DNA of 64,000 nucleotides from positions 1 to 64,000 of the forward strand of contig CAJIYH010000003.1 of the NCBI GenBank assembly GCA_905181615.1, written 5' to 3'. A program made the translations under genes and the position numbers. Below are positions 25,732 through 33,485 of this stretch, one piece after another. Under the pieces are notes generated by a model. That model saw nothing but the letters and a program-made list of their open reading frames with translations, made no database searches and was not told where the DNA came from. Source of the stretch: an uncultured Flavobacteriaceae bacterium. GTDB lineage: Bacteria > Bacteroidota > Bacteroidia > Flavobacteriales > Flavobacteriaceae. Numbering within the stretch: position 1 is the first letter of the stretch; each line of letters starts with the position of its first letter.

Positions 25732-26997
25732 TTAGGTTACTTTTGGTCTTTCGTTGTCAATATTAAAATACTCTTGGGTAACCATAATCTCCTTTACTCG
25801 CTCTATGGCTCTTAATATATCAACAAAGGAAGTGTAAATTGGAGCAATTCCAAGACGCAGGTAATTAGGGGGTCTAAAGTCTGGAATGACTTTCACTCCC
25901 GAATTTTTCCCCTGAATTAAAGCTTTACAAACCCTCCAACACTCCTGATGTTTGAGGGTGACGTGTGAACCTCTTTCTTCTGGACTCAAAGGAGTTTCTA
26001 TTTCAAATCCAAGGGTAGTTAGCTTTGAATCAATTAAATCGATCATATATGCTGTTTGATCTTTACTTTTTTTACGAATATTAGTTATTCCTGCTTTTAG
26101 GCTGAGATCAATTCCAGCCTCCATTGCTACCAGTGAAAGTACCTGAGGTGTTCCAGCATCAAATCGACTTATTCCCTCGGCTGGTATATAGGGTAATGAA
26201 AAATCGAAAGGACTTTGATGTCCGAACCAACCTTGAATTGGAGAATGTAACTTCGCTATAAGGTCTTTTTGAATATAAATAAAAGCAGGGGCTCCCGGCC
26301 CTCCATTCAAGAATTTATAGGTACACCCCAAAGCTATTTTTGTTTTACTATGGTGAAGATCAATATCAACAACTCCTGCTGCATGACTTAAATCCCAGAC
26401 AATGATGCTGTTATTTTCTTCTGCAAATTCATTCAAACTTCTCATAGGATATAACCATGCACTTTTATAAGCGACTAAGCTGAGGCATATAATCCCGGGC
26501 TGTTTCTCGATTTTCTTTTTCAAAAGAGTTAAATCTGCCTTTAAGTCACTTGAATAGTTTACGATTATTAGCGGGTTACATTCAAATTGTTTTGTAAGAC
26601 CTTCCATTACATAAACATCAGTAGGGAAGTTTAAGGAGTCAGTTACCAAATTATTAGGGGTTATTTTGGAAGAAAGAAGTGCGTGAATTAATTTATATAA
26701 ATTAACCGATGTAGACTCTCCTATTTTTAATTCATCTGGATCAGCTCCCAAAAGTTGAGCTAATTTATTTTCCAGTCTTTTGGGAAGATCCAACCAATGA
26801 TCATTCCAACTGCGGATTAAATTTTGTCCCCATTGAGAATCGATCGCTTGCCTAATATCTGTTTTTACTTGAAGGGGTAATTTTCCTAAAGAGTTTCCAT
26901 CTAAATATATTTCATTGGGATTATGATGAAAATAAGTGCTAAAAAGTTTCAAAGGATCTTGATCGTCTAGATATTCAGCCCGTTTTAAATCGTTCAT
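25732..26997 (-). CDS. kynU: Kynureninase
   Basis: A 421-aa PLP enzyme. The ATG at 26997 (MNDLKRAEYL) is chosen over an upstream in-frame ATG at 27036, which lies inside the preceding gene. Landmarks are YLDGNSLGKLP near the N-terminus, VWDLSHAAGVVDIDLH with the PLP-binding Asp, CTYKFLNGGPGAP containing the Schiff-base lysine, and the C-terminal RLGIAPIYTSF. It cleaves kynurenine or 3-hydroxykynurenine to (hydroxy)anthranilate and alanine. The start lies two bases after the SGNH hydrolase stop. No other kynurenine-pathway gene is in the window. Confidence 0.94.
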   Translation of the reverse strand: MNDLKRAEYLDDQDPLKLFSTYFHHNPNEIYLDGNSLGKLPLQVKTDIRQAIDSQWGQNLIRSWNDHWLDLPKRLENKLAQLLGADPDELKIGESTSVNLYKLIHALLSSKITPNNLVTDSLNFPTDVYVMEGLTKQFECNPLIIVNYSSDLKADLTLLKKKIEKQPGIICLSLVAYKSAWLYPMRSLNEFAEENNSIIVWDLSHAAGVVDIDLHHSKTKIALGCTYKFLNGGPGAPAFIYIQKDLIAKLHSPIQGWFGHQSPFDFSLPYIPAEGISRFDAGTPQVLSLVAMEAGIDLSLKAGITNIRKKSKDQTAYMIDLIDSKLTTLGFEIETPLSPEERGSHVTLKHQECWRVCKALIQGKNSGVKVIPDFRPPNYLRLGIAPIYTSFVDILRAIERVKEIMVTQEYFNIDNERPKVT

Positions 26998-26999
26998 AA

Positions 27000-27656
27000 T
27001 TAATTTGTTAAAAAAGGTAAAACCTCTGCTACCCATAATGCATACATTGTACTGCTTGGATGCAAACCATCCGAGGCAACCAATTCCGGCTGAACCAAGG
27101 CTTGTCTTGATATTGGAGTTATATCAAAGTAAGCTACTCCTGCTTCTAAACAAGCATTTTGAATTATGGAATTAAAAAGATTAATCTCCTGCGCAATCTG
27201 GGTTTTATTTCTATTAAAAGCAAAAGGTGTTACACCCCAGTCTGGAATTGAAAGCACCATCACCCCTGCTTCTGCTTTTTTACTTAATGCTATTGATTTG
27301 TCTAATAAAACTAAAAACTCCTCTCGAAAGTTTTCTGGACTACGTCCTCGGTATTGATTATTAACTCCAATCATTAAAGAAACTAAATCATAATTAGGTA
27401 AAAGTTCTTCCTCTTCAATTGCTGCAAACAATTCGTCAGTAGTCCAACCAGTCCGTGCAATAATTTTAGCTTCTTCAAAAACAGTTCTAGTTGCATTTGC
27501 ATGAGAAACCAATTGGTTGGGCCAACTTTTATTGACTTCAACACTTTCACCAATAGTATAACTGTCCCCAAGTGCCAAAAAAGTTTTAAATTGATTTTGC
27601 TCTGGAGAGGAGCAATTTGTAACTAAAAACAAGGATAAATAAAGTAGTTTTGTCAT
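27000..27656 (-). CDS. SGNH/GDSL-family hydrolase lipoprotein
   Basis: A 218-aa protein. The start at 27656 (MTKLLYLSLFLVTNC) gives a clean lipoprotein signal; a longer frame upstream adds an unlikely extension. SGNH blocks are LALGDSYTIG (Ser nucleophile), the IARTGWTTDEL glycine, SLMIGVNNQYRG (Asn) and SDGLHPS (catalytic Asp-His). The family covers esterases, lipases and acyl/acetyl-hydrolases on lipids or glycans; the substrate is unknown. It is co-directional with, and nearly abuts, kynU, which is probably a transcriptional rather than functional link. Confidence 0.9.
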   Translation of the reverse strand: MTKLLYLSLFLVTNCSSPEQNQFKTFLALGDSYTIGESVEVNKSWPNQLVSHANATRTVFEEAKIIARTGWTTDELFAAIEEEELLPNYDLVSLMIGVNNQYRGRSPENFREEFLVLLDKSIALSKKAEAGVMVLSIPDWGVTPFAFNRNKTQIAQEINLFNSIIQNACLEAGVAYFDITPISRQALVQPELVASDGLHPSSTMYALWVAEVLPFLTN

Positions 27657-27765
27657 GATTATTATTAAAAGTTCTTTAAAAATAGTGATTTCTTTAGTTT
27701 TAAGATCAATCAAATTGAGAACTTAGGTTTAAAAAAAATGGTATTTTGCAGTAAAATATAAAACA

Positions 27766-29007
27766 ATGCAAAGTTCCAAATTCAGGAGAGCCATTTTAGA
27801 TAAATTAACTGAAAACAGTTTTAATTCCGAAACAGCAGAGCTAAGTACTCTTGTCATTTTACTGATATCGTACTTGATTATTACAATAATTCTTTTCTGG
27901 ATTTCAAAGAAAACTATTCTCAGCGTTTTCAAAAAACTAACAACAAAGACAAAAAGCACCTTTGATGATATTTTATTACTGCACAACATTCCAAAATTAC
28001 TTTCCTATTTCCCAGCCTTATTTTTATTACATAAATTGATTCCTGAACTATTTGAAAATCAAGATTGGATCGAAAATATTTTTGAGGCATTAACCATTGT
28101 TGTTGCTCTAGCGCTCATTCGCTCTTTATTAAAATCCCTTCGCGACTACCTAAAAACATTAAGTTCATTCAAAGACAAACCCATTGACAGTTATATTCAG
28201 GTGATTATGATTTTTCTCTGGTTTGTTGGAGGAATAATAATTTTATCTGTACTAACAGGAACTGAAATTGGGACTTTTTTAACCACATTAGGTGCTTTAT
28301 CTGCAGTATTACTGTTTGTGTTTAAGGATACTATCCTAGGTTTTGTAGCCAGCGTTCAAATAACCATCAACGATACGGTTCGAATAGGAGACTGGATTAG
28401 TATGACTAACAGCAATGCAGATGGTACGGTTTTAAAAATAAGTTTATCTACAGTTCAAATTCAAAATTTTGACAATACTATTACATCAATTCCTACTTAC
28501 AAACTAATTTCAGATTCTTTCATTAATTGGCGTGGGATGAGTGAATCCAGTGGGCGAAGGATTAAGAGATCTATTTTAATAAAAGTTGGAAGTATTCGAT
28601 TTCTTAAAGAAAATGAGATCCAACCCCTTAAAAAAATTAAATTAATGAATGGGGTTATACAAACTAAAGAAGACGAAATTAAGTCCCATAATGAAACTTC
28701 AAATGTTGATAAATCGCTTTTGATTAACGGTCGTAACATAACCAACATTGGTCTTTTCCGAAGTTACACAGAAGCTTTTCTGAAGCAGCACCCTATGATC
28801 AGCAAAGAAATGACTTTAATGTGTCGCCAATTGGCCCCTACATCTCAAGGTATTCCTATTGAAGTTTATGCTTTTAGTAAAGACAAAGATTGGGTTAAAT
28901 ATGAGGGAATTGTAGCGGATATTTTTGATCACTTGCTTGCTTCTACTGAGTATTTCCATCTAGAATGTTTTGAACTTTCACCAATAATACCTCCAATCAA
29001 TGTTTAA
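27766..29007 (+). CDS. MscS-family mechanosensitive ion channel
   Basis: A 413-aa inner-membrane protein. N-terminal helices are followed by the MscS pore region (GTFLTTLGALSAVLLFVFKDTILGFVASVQI), the beta domain (NDTVRIGDWISM...DGTVLKISLSTVQIQNFD) and a C-terminal cytoplasmic domain. It opens under membrane tension to release solutes during osmotic downshock. Length is between the minimal MscS and the larger YbdG types; YbdG-like features include the long C-terminal part. It is divergent from the SGNH gene and overlaps the next gene by 8 bases. Confidence 0.9.
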   Translation: MQSSKFRRAILDKLTENSFNSETAELSTLVILLISYLIITIILFWISKKTILSVFKKLTTKTKSTFDDILLLHNIPKLLSYFPALFLLHKLIPELFENQDWIENIFEALTIVVALALIRSLLKSLRDYLKTLSSFKDKPIDSYIQVIMIFLWFVGGIIILSVLTGTEIGTFLTTLGALSAVLLFVFKDTILGFVASVQITINDTVRIGDWISMTNSNADGTVLKISLSTVQIQNFDNTITSIPTYKLISDSFINWRGMSESSGRRIKRSILIKVGSIRFLKENEIQPLKKIKLMNGVIQTKEDEIKSHNETSNVDKSLLINGRNITNIGLFRSYTEAFLKQHPMISKEMTLMCRQLAPTSQGIPIEVYAFSKDKDWVKYEGIVADIFDHLLASTEYFHLECFELSPIIPPINV

Positions 29008-29719
29008 GAAAACTCTTTTCGTTTCCACCTTATTTTTTCATTTTTTTTGTTTTGGCCAAAATTGGACCGGTTCGGAGCTCATCAATAAGAGCATTGAATA
29101 CCATGACCCAAACAACAATTGGACTAAATTTTCTGGAGCATTAAACATTACAATGGAAACTCCAACTAGAGCCCCTAGAGTTAGTTCGATCTTAATAGAC
29201 TTACAAAAAGAATATTTCAAAAATGAATATGGAAGTGATTCCAATAGTATAATCCAAGAAATTCAAAATGGAACTTGTACCCTTTTGCTAAACGGCTCAT
29301 CTGATTTTACCCAAGAACAAGAAAAAAAATATCGCTTAAGTTGTGATCAAGCAAAAAGAACTCGCGATTACTATACTTACCTCTATGGCCTCCCTATGAA
29401 GTTAAAAGATCCGGGGACTATAATTGAGCCAAAAACAGAAAAAAGAACCTTTAAAGGAAATGAATATTGGGTTGTAAAAGTCAATTACGAAAAAGGAGTA
29501 GGCAAAGACATTTGGTACTTTTACTTGAACCCTAAAAGTTTTGCCATGGAAGTTTATCAATTTTTTCATGACGAAAGCAAAAATGACGGTGAGTATATTC
29601 TTTTGACTGAAGAACAGGTTGTTGATGGTATTATAATGCCCAAAAATAGAGCTTGGTATTACAATGAAAAAGACAAATACTTAGGAACCGATTTTCTTTT
29701 TAAAAACGAAATCAAATAA
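29000..29719 (+). CDS. Exported DUF6503-like protein
   Basis: A 239-aa protein with a signal peptide (TLFVSTLFFHFFCFGQ), followed by an open beta-sheet fold resembling lipoprotein-carrier proteins. GSELINKSIEYHDPNNNWTKF is the start typical of this Bacteroidetes family. Later come EPKTEKRTFKGNEYWVVKV and a C-terminal DGIIMPKNRAWYYNEKDKYLGTD. The role is unknown; periplasmic lipid or lipoprotein binding is a fold-based guess. It overlaps the MscS gene by 8 bases and is followed directly by the tocopherol-cyclase-like gene, so the three are probably co-transcribed. Confidence 0.75.
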   Translation: MFKKTLFVSTLFFHFFCFGQNWTGSELINKSIEYHDPNNNWTKFSGALNITMETPTRAPRVSSILIDLQKEYFKNEYGSDSNSIIQEIQNGTCTLLLNGSSDFTQEQEKKYRLSCDQAKRTRDYYTYLYGLPMKLKDPGTIIEPKTEKRTFKGNEYWVVKVNYEKGVGKDIWYFYLNPKSFAMEVYQFFHDESKNDGEYILLTEEQVVDGIIMPKNRAWYYNEKDKYLGTDFLFKNEIK

Positions 29720-29722
29720 TTG

Positions 29723-30694
29723 ATGTTCCTGGACAAAATCCATGCCATATGGAATCCAGAATGCTACCATGGGTGGAATAAATCTAAAAAGTTTTTTGAA
29801 GGCTGGTATTATAAAATAATCAGTAAGGATCAAAAACATGCTTTAGCAATTATTCCAGGAATTGCAATGGATGAAACAGGAAAAAAACAGGCTTTTATCC
29901 AAGTATTAGATGGGAAAGAATTAAACGCTTCATATCACAAATTTGATGCTTCTGATTTTGTTGCAAGTTCTAAAAAGCATGACCTTCAAATTCAAGGAAA
30001 TCGTTTTACTTCAGACAGTATTGAGCTCGATTTGCCTGATTTAAAAGGCAAATTACACTTTACAAATAGAAAGCCGTGGTCAACTAGTTTTCTTTCTCCT
30101 GGTATTATGGGTCCTTTTTCTTTTGTCCCTTTCATGGAATGTTATCATGGGATTTTAAGTATGAATCACGGGATCGAAGGTTCGTTGATTCATAAAAAAA
30201 AAACACATTCTTTTGACGAAGGAAGAGGTTATATGGAAAAAGACTGGGGCCACTCCTTCCCAGAAGGATACATCTGGATGCAGAGCAACCATTTCAGTCA
30301 GCCTGGTGTTTCTGTCAAAGCTTCGATTGCCAAAATCCCTTGGTTAGGTTCTTCTTTTATTGGTCATATTGCCGGAGTTTTGGTTGCAGATTCATTAATT
30401 GAATTTACTACCTATAACGGAACTAAACTTAAGCATTGTTCTGTTTCAGAAGAGCAGGTTTGTCTTGAAATGGAAAACAAAAATTATAGGCTTTCGATAA
30501 TAGCTGAACGAAAAAAAGCGACTGCTTTGGCTGCACCAATTTCAGGTTTTATGGACGCTAGAATAGAAGAAAGTATGCATGCACAAATTCACGTGAAGTT
30601 GTTTGATAAAAAAAATAACTCAACTTTATTAGATGACGTTGGATTATCTGCAGGTCTTGAGGTTGCAGGAAACCACAACGTTTTATTAAAATAG
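29723..30694 (+). CDS. Tocopherol cyclase-like protein
   Basis: A 323-aa protein beginning MFLDKIHAIWNPECYHG (ATG 29723; a TTG one codon upstream abuts the previous stop). It has family-typical FFEGWYYKIISKDQKHALAIIPGI, PWSTSFLSPGIMGPFSFVPFMECYHGIL and YMEKDWGHSFPEGYIWMQSNHF. The plant/cyanobacterial family cyclises tocopherol precursors. Heterotrophic Bacteroidetes members occur without a tocopherol pathway, so another prenyl-lipid or carotenoid-like substrate, or none, is possible. The fold call is strong; the reaction is uncertain. Confidence 0.82.
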   Translation: MFLDKIHAIWNPECYHGWNKSKKFFEGWYYKIISKDQKHALAIIPGIAMDETGKKQAFIQVLDGKELNASYHKFDASDFVASSKKHDLQIQGNRFTSDSIELDLPDLKGKLHFTNRKPWSTSFLSPGIMGPFSFVPFMECYHGILSMNHGIEGSLIHKKKTHSFDEGRGYMEKDWGHSFPEGYIWMQSNHFSQPGVSVKASIAKIPWLGSSFIGHIAGVLVADSLIEFTTYNGTKLKHCSVSEEQVCLEMENKNYRLSIIAERKKATALAAPISGFMDARIEESMHAQIHVKLFDKKNNSTLLDDVGLSAGLEVAGNHNVLLK

Positions 30695-30696
30695 AT

Positions 30697-30864
30697 TTAG
30701 GCTTTTTTTTTAAAATATCTTATGTAGAGGGCAAATGCGCATAACAAAGAACCCCCTGGTAATAAAAACAAGCCGCCGAGCAAGATGTAAAATTTACTGG
30801 GTTTTGTTTTTTTAACAAGGCCGGGAAGTTCCTTTAGACTCTGTTTAAAACCTTTTTCTTTCAT
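30697..30864 (-). CDS. Small membrane protein, ~55 aa
   Basis: A short frame with a basic, amphipathic start (MKEKGFKQSLKELPGLVKK) and one C-terminal hydrophobic segment (FYILLGGLFLLPGGSLLCAFALYI) ending in lysines. A longer start at 30909 would add 15 unremarkable residues. It converges with the tocopherol-cyclase-like gene, leaving only two bases between stop codons. No known family; the single-helix architecture and intact frame make it a plausible gene. Confidence 0.45.
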   Translation of the reverse strand: MKEKGFKQSLKELPGLVKKTKPSKFYILLGGLFLLPGGSLLCAFALYIRYFKKKA

Positions 30865-30981
30865 AAGATAAATACCGTTCAAAGTTACTTTTCTTTTTTC
30901 AGTATGCAAATCTTAAAATCTAAACCTTAATAATATCCCTATTCAGTTTTATATCTGCCATGCTCGTTGTATATTCATACC

Positions 30982-31614
30982 ATGATTGATAAATTAAAAA
31001 GCAATTATGGTGCTTTGTTTGAACCTGCTTTAATTTCAGAAATTGAATTCGCAGGGCAGTTAAAAAAAGTAGAATCCGGAACTCAGCTCATGCATATAGG
31101 GCAATACATTAAAAGCATGCCCCTTGTGCTTTCGGGGATCCTAAAAATCATGAGAGAAGACCAAGAAGGTGATTCCCTTTTGCTTTATTATTTAGAGCAA
31201 GGAGAAACTTGCGCAATGACCCTAAGTTGCTGCCTAGGAAGCCAGAAAAGTGAAATTATTGCTGTTACTGAATCCGATACCGAGCTCATCATGATTCCAA
31301 TAGAAAAAATGGAGACCTGGACTGCTCAATATAAGAGTTGGAGGGATTTTGTTTTTAACAGCTACAATCATAGAATTAAAGATTTGTTAGAAACGGTAGA
31401 CAGTATTGCTTTTCTAAAAATGGACGAACGTCTTATAAAATATTTAGAAGAAAAATCTAGAATATCGGATGATGGGATAATTCATAAAACGCATCAGGAA
31501 ATAGCCCACGAACTTCATACTTCTCGGGTTGTGATTTCAAGACTCTTAAAAACATTAGAACGAAAAGGAAAGGTTACAATAGAAAGAAACCGTGTTAAAC
31601 TGCTGAAAATTTAG
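30982..31614 (+). CDS. Crp/Fnr-family transcriptional regulator
   Basis: A 210-aa protein. An N-terminal cyclic-nucleotide-binding-like beta barrel (LMHIGQYIKSMPLVLSGILK) is followed by GETCAMTLSCCLGSQKSE, a long dimerisation helix and a C-terminal winged helix (THQEIAHELHTSRVVISRLLK). The ATG at 30982 is preferred to an upstream TTG. The Cys-rich CAMTLSCC segment could sense sulfur or redox species, which is inference. It is followed by the SulP and persulfide dioxygenase genes, both preceded by GTAAC-N4-GTTAC palindromes, its likely target. Confidence 0.9.
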   Translation: MIDKLKSNYGALFEPALISEIEFAGQLKKVESGTQLMHIGQYIKSMPLVLSGILKIMREDQEGDSLLLYYLEQGETCAMTLSCCLGSQKSEIIAVTESDTELIMIPIEKMETWTAQYKSWRDFVFNSYNHRIKDLLETVDSIAFLKMDERLIKYLEEKSRISDDGIIHKTHQEIAHELHTSRVVISRLLKTLERKGKVTIERNRVKLLKI

Positions 31615-31616
31615 GC

Positions 31617-31636
31617 TTGGTAACTTGTGTTACCAA
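31617..31636. promoter_or_regulatory. Perfect palindrome upstream of sulP, probable Crp/Fnr operator
   Basis: TTGGTAAC-TTGT-GTTACCAA has 8-bp perfect arms and a 4-bp spacer, a Crp-like geometry. Its centre is 30.5 bases upstream of the first base of a TACTTTTG box at 31657. It starts just after the Crp gene stop. The core GTAAC-N4-GTTAC recurs at 33399-33412 before the next gene. Confidence 0.7.
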
Positions 31637-31656
31637 ATCAATCCCACAAGATAATG

Positions 31657-31664
31657 TACTTTTG
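31657..31664 (+). promoter_or_regulatory. TAnnTTTG-type -7 promoter box for sulP
   Basis: TACTTTTG fits the Bacteroidetes sigma -7 consensus TAnnTTTG. No clear -33 TTG is seen at the expected distance; the palindrome lies near that position, consistent with an activated promoter. Confidence 0.5.
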
Positions 31665-31679
31665 TAAAAAAATATAACC

Positions 31680-33431
31680 TTGAAACGTCTTTTCCCAATC
31701 CTTGACTGGCTTCCAGACTACAAGAAAAGTATGCTTTGGAGTGATGCTGTTTCTGGTATTACGGCTGGAATACTTGCTATTGCGCAAGGAATGGCCTATG
31801 CCATGATTGCAGGCTTACCGCCTGTGCTTGGTCTCTACGCCGCATTGACTCCTCAAATCATATATGTATTGATGGGTACTTCTAGACAGCTTTCTATTGG
31901 TCCCGTAGCAATGGACTCTTTGATTGTTGCTGCTGGAATTGGAACCCTGCATATTGTTGGGGTTGATCAATATATTGCTGCAGCCGTATTTTTAGCCCTT
32001 TTTGTAGGGGTTATTCAAGTTCTTTTAGGAACCCTAAAGCTTGGGTTTTTGGTTAATTTCTTATCAAAACCAGTTCTCAACGGCTTTACATCAGCTGCAG
32101 CCATAATAATTGGATTTAGTCAATTGAAACATTTGTTTCGGATAGATATGATGCAAACCAACAAAATACACATCTTACTCCAAGAAGTCGTTTCAAATAT
32201 TTCCGAAACTCATTTTCTGAGTTTTGGACTTGGGGTTTTTGGAATTATTTTAATTAAGGTTTTTCAAAAAATTAATAAAAAAATTCCTGCTATCTTAATC
32301 ATTGTAAGTTTAGGAACCTTAGTCTTATACTTAACCCAATGGCATCTAATTGGAATTAAAATTGTAGGAGACATTCCAAATGGCCTTCCTGAATTTGGTG
32401 TTCCAAGTTTTGATAAAAATCAGCTTTTAGATCTCCTACCGGTTGCAATTACACTTGCTGTTGTAGGATTTACTGAAGCAATATCAATAGCCAAAGCGAT
32501 AGAAGAAAAACATACTGAATACGAGGTTGACCCTAACCAAGAGCTTATTGCGATAGGAAGTGGAAATATCATCGGATCTTTTGCGCAATCTTATCCTGCA
32601 ACAGCATCGTTTTCAAGGTCTGCGATTCAAGATCAAGGTGGTGCAAAATCTGGGATAGCTTCTTTATTTAGTGCAGGGCTTGTTTTGCTTACTTTACTTT
32701 TCCTAACTCCGCTCTTCTATTATTTGCCCATACCTATTTTAGCAGCCATAATCATGGTATCTATATTTGGTCTAATTGATTTTAAATACCCTATGAAACT
32801 TTGGAAAAAAAATAGAGATGAATCTCTTGCCTTTTTCATAACCTTCATTATTACAATGTCCGTTGGAATTCCTCAAGGAATACTTTTTGGAGTGCTTTTT
32901 TCACTTTTAACAATGATTTATAGAACCTCGAAACCACATATAGCAATTTTAGGTAAAGTTAAAAACACAGAATATTATAAAAACATTAGCCGCTTTGAAA
33001 AAGATGTTGTTATTGAAGAAAATATTTTGGTTTTTAGGTTTGATGCTCAGCTGTATTTTGGAAATCAAAATTTCTTTAAAAAAGAATTACTGAATCAAGT
33101 TGAACTAAAAGGAAATAAACTCGAACTCATAATAATCAATGCAGAAGCTATCAATTACATCGATTCTAGCGCGCTCACTATGCTTGAAAAACTATGTGTG
33201 GATATTAAAAATAGTGGTGTCAAAATTATGATTTCTGGTGCAATAGGACCAATTCGAGACATCATATTTAACCATAAATTAATTAAAATAATTGGGCCTG
33301 AAAATCTTGCTATAAAAACCTCTGAAGCTGTAAACCTCTATAATGACGGGGCATCTTCTTCTGATATTCAAAAGAAAATATCAAACCAAAACTTGACCGT
33401 AACAAATGTTACCAAAAGTGATCAAAAGTGA
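31680..33431 (+). CDS. SulP-family anion permease with STAS domain
   Basis: A 583-aa inner-membrane transporter. The SulP core has AIAQGMAYAMIAGLPPVLGLYAA near the N-terminus and about a dozen helices. A C-terminal STAS domain follows from about residue 440 (FRFDAQLYFGNQNFFK, YIDSSALTMLEKL). The start is TTG at 31680, giving the normal MKRLFPILDWLPDYKK opening; no nearby ATG fits. The substrate may be sulfate, another sulfur oxyanion or bicarbonate. Its position before a persulfide dioxygenase-rhodanese favours a sulfur anion, possibly export or import of sulfite/sulfate made by that enzyme (inference). Confidence 0.88.
   Translation: MKRLFPILDWLPDYKKSMLWSDAVSGITAGILAIAQGMAYAMIAGLPPVLGLYAALTPQIIYVLMGTSRQLSIGPVAMDSLIVAAGIGTLHIVGVDQYIAAAVFLALFVGVIQVLLGTLKLGFLVNFLSKPVLNGFTSAAAIIIGFSQLKHLFRIDMMQTNKIHILLQEVVSNISETHFLSFGLGVFGIILIKVFQKINKKIPAILIIVSLGTLVLYLTQWHLIGIKIVGDIPNGLPEFGVPSFDKNQLLDLLPVAITLAVVGFTEAISIAKAIEEKHTEYEVDPNQELIAIGSGNIIGSFAQSYPATASFSRSAIQDQGGAKSGIASLFSAGLVLLTLLFLTPLFYYLPIPILAAIIMVSIFGLIDFKYPMKLWKKNRDESLAFFITFIITMSVGIPQGILFGVLFSLLTMIYRTSKPHIAILGKVKNTEYYKNISRFEKDVVIEENILVFRFDAQLYFGNQNFFKKELLNQVELKGNKLELIIINAEAINYIDSSALTMLEKLCVDIKNSGVKIMISGAIGPIRDIIFNHKLIKIIGPENLAIKTSEAVNLYNDGASSSDIQKKISNQNLTVTNVTKSDQK
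33399..33412. promoter_or_regulatory. Second GTAAC-N4-GTTAC palindrome, inside the sulP 3' end
   Basis: GTAAC-AAAT-GTTAC lies inside the last codons of sulP, upstream of the persulfide dioxygenase gene. It is followed by two tandem copies of AAAAGTGATC (33414-33433) and by TAGTTTTG, a TAnnTTTG box at 33445-33452. The core matches the sulP-upstream palindrome in arms and spacing. Confidence 0.65.
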
Positions 33432-33485
33432 TCAAAATGAAACCTAGTTTTGTTGCCACAAAGAAAGTATACTAAAAAGACCTAA

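Noticed and set aside
26998-27036. Longer kynureninase start at 27036
   Set aside because: It would begin inside the SGNH hydrolase coding sequence and adds 13 residues absent from the family. ATG 26997 is two bases after the upstream stop.
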